DNA of 6,445 nt from the NCBI GenBank assembly GCA_903932705.1, contig CAIZHC010000073.1:1-6445 (forward strand). Direction: 5' to 3'. This DNA comes from an uncultured Actinomycetes bacterium (GTDB lineage: Bacteria > Actinomycetota > Actinomycetes > Nanopelagicales > Nanopelagicaceae). The translations under genes were made by a program, and so were the position numbers. Shown in pieces: positions 6,417 through 6,445 of this stretch (positions are counted from its first letter, which is position 1; every line of letters begins with the position of its first letter). The notes beneath the pieces are model-generated. The model worked only from the letters and a program-made list of their open reading frames with translations. It ran no database searches and was not told where the DNA came from.

Positions 6417-6445
6417 ATGAGAAGTCTAGCCGCCTCACCTGCTAG

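Overview
The window looks like actinobacterial chromosome of intermediate base composition. The murI-rph-rdgB gene block, an N-terminus typical of actinobacterial xylose isomerase, and lysine/alanine-rich histone H1-like tails all fit. The compact layout (1-nt TAATG overlaps, GTG starts, short spacers) resembles streamlined freshwater Actinobacteria such as the Nanopelagicales (acI) lineage. That placement is inferred from style, not from a search.

Layout. Positions 1-80 (minus) hold the first 26 codons of a xylose isomerase gene cut by the window edge. A tRNA-Leu(UAG) follows at 193-276 (plus). Next is a two-gene plus-strand unit: a long alanine-rich coiled-coil protein with a basic C-terminal tail (400-1344), overlapping by one base an OafA-type membrane O-acyltransferase with a fused SGNH domain (1344-3128). 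A 14-bp perfect hairpin (3124-3159) separates this unit from a convergent minus-strand gene (3186-4124). That gene encodes a protein with about 90 residues of KKAPA-type repeats, one membrane span, a Ser/Thr/Ala stalk and a fibronectin type III-like domain. The rest is a tightly packed minus-strand operon read murI (6416-5616), rph (5615-4890), rdgB (4890-4231).

Function. The murI-rph-rdgB block is ordinary housekeeping: D-glutamate for peptidoglycan, tRNA 3'-end trimming and removal of non-canonical purine nucleotides. The more interesting part is the middle. Two convergent genes both encode proteins with histone-H1-like Lys/Ala/Pro segments, one attached to a coiled-coil scaffold and one to a membrane anchor with an exported domain. 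The coiled-coil gene is also translationally coupled to an envelope acyltransferase. A link between nucleoid, membrane and cell envelope is a reasonable hypothesis, but it is inference only.
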